Shown piece after piece: positions 63,608 through 64,000 of a stretch of DNA of 64,000 bases. The notes beneath the pieces were generated by a model. The model had not been told where the DNA came from. It did not search any database and saw only the letters and a list, made by a program, of their open reading frames with translations. The DNA comes from Sphingomonas sp. (GTDB lineage Bacteria > Pseudomonadota > Alphaproteobacteria > Sphingomonadales > Sphingomonadaceae). The stretch is from the NCBI GenBank assembly GCA_017418975.1, contig JAFOMG010000019.1:62001-126000 (forward strand), read 5' to 3'. Each line of letters begins with the position of its first letter. Positions within the stretch are counted from its first letter, which is position 1. Both the position numbers and the translations under genes were made by a program.

Positions 63608-64000
63608 TCAGTCCATCCGCCCGGTGGCGAGTGCGATCGCCCAGTCCGGGCGCCCTTCCGCTTCCGCCTTTCGCGCGGCGGCGTGATGGTCATAGGCGAC
63701 CGCGTGGAGCCCGATATCCTCCCCATGGATCACCGCGTAGCGGGCGAGCGGGTCGCCATTCTCCACGCGACAGGGCCGGGGATGATCGTCGTCATAGGCC
63801 TGGAGCCCGACGCTGCCCGGATTGAGCACCCGGCGCCCGCCGGGAAGCGCCAGCAGGCGCGGCACATGGGTGTGGCCGCACAGGACGCGCGCCTCCCCGC
63901 GCCCCGCCAGTCGCCCGGCGAGCTCGGCTTCGCTCGCGGCGCGCAGGCGCGCTCCCTCCAGCGTCTCGGTGAGCGGCGCGACGTCGCTGTCCGGCGTGCC
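63608..64000 (-). CDS. Metallophosphoesterase (YfcE-type), C-terminal part (cut by window edge)
   Basis: The frame is open to the right edge, giving the last 130 residues. CGHTHVPRLLALPGGRRVLN followed by PGSV is the metal-binding end of calcineurin-like phosphoesterases of the YfcE/MJ0936 group. The N-terminal metal residues lie outside the window. Members hydrolyse small phosphodiesters. The C-terminus ends DWAIALATGRMD, with IHGEDIGLHAVAYDHHAAAR upstream. Confidence 0.88.
   Translation of the reverse strand, partial: GTPDSDVAPLTETLEGARLRAASEAELAGRLAGRGEARVLCGHTHVPRLLALPGGRRVLNPGSVGLQAYDDDHPRPCRVENGDPLARYAVIHGEDIGLHAVAYDHHAAARKAEAEGRPDWAIALATGRMD

Overview
This window comes from the chromosome of a high-GC alphaproteobacterium, most probably a sphingomonad (Sphingomonas or a close relative). 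The signs are a CC0125/CC1285-type lipoprotein, a DivL-like cell-cycle pseudokinase, AddAB instead of RecBCD, a large OMC-type TonB-dependent receptor, many exported peptidases, and short GC-rich palindromes in the gaps between genes. The genus is inferred from gene content and style. No rRNA, tRNA, prophage, insertion sequence or CRISPR array was seen.

Layout: 1-4.5 kb has the start of a histidine kinase, a divergent AraC regulator, a purine-salvage pair (adenine deaminase and phosphoribosyltransferase) and a lipoprotein. 4.5-12.2 kb has secA, an exported beta-helix protein, two TonB-C-like exported proteins, argJ, a low-GC orphan vapD and trxA. 12.2-23.5 kb is one long minus-strand block: divL, tsaE, amgK and murU (cell cycle, tRNA t6A, peptidoglycan recycling), then addB-addA. 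23.6-31.8 kb has a TonB receptor, then divergent ahcY and metE. Between these two lie a perfect 20-bp palindrome and a cobalamin riboswitch, so the methyl cycle appears to be controlled there by two signals. 31.8-40.3 kb is mostly housekeeping and envelope genes: algH, peroxiredoxin, AMP nucleosidase, SIMPL protein, M2 peptidase, hydrolase and GFA protein.

40.3-43.5 kb is a marR-emrA-emrB efflux operon. 43.4-53.9 kb has a DUF418 membrane protein, asd, a patatin-like lipoprotein, S9 and S41 peptidases and an OmpA-family protein. At 54.0-55.0 kb SoxR faces a glyoxalase-family gene across a classical SoxR box. At 55.7-57.5 kb a vapBC toxin-antitoxin pair sits directly upstream of trmD-rplS with 4-base overlaps throughout, where rpsP-rimM would normally be. 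57.6-64 kb has a thioredoxin-reductase-like enzyme, two uncharacterised exported proteins, a TIGR04222/glycine-rich-domain membrane pair, a class C beta-lactamase-family hydrolase, and a metallophosphoesterase cut by the window edge.

The most interesting signals are the vapBC-trmD-rplS fusion operon, the ahcY/metE control region, the kinase-dead DivL, the AT-richer vapD island, and the uncharacterised TIGR04222/glycine-rich-domain pair. Nothing in the window is clearly a new defence or biosynthetic system. The strongest candidates for undescribed biology are the TIGR04222 pair and the exported pair just before it.
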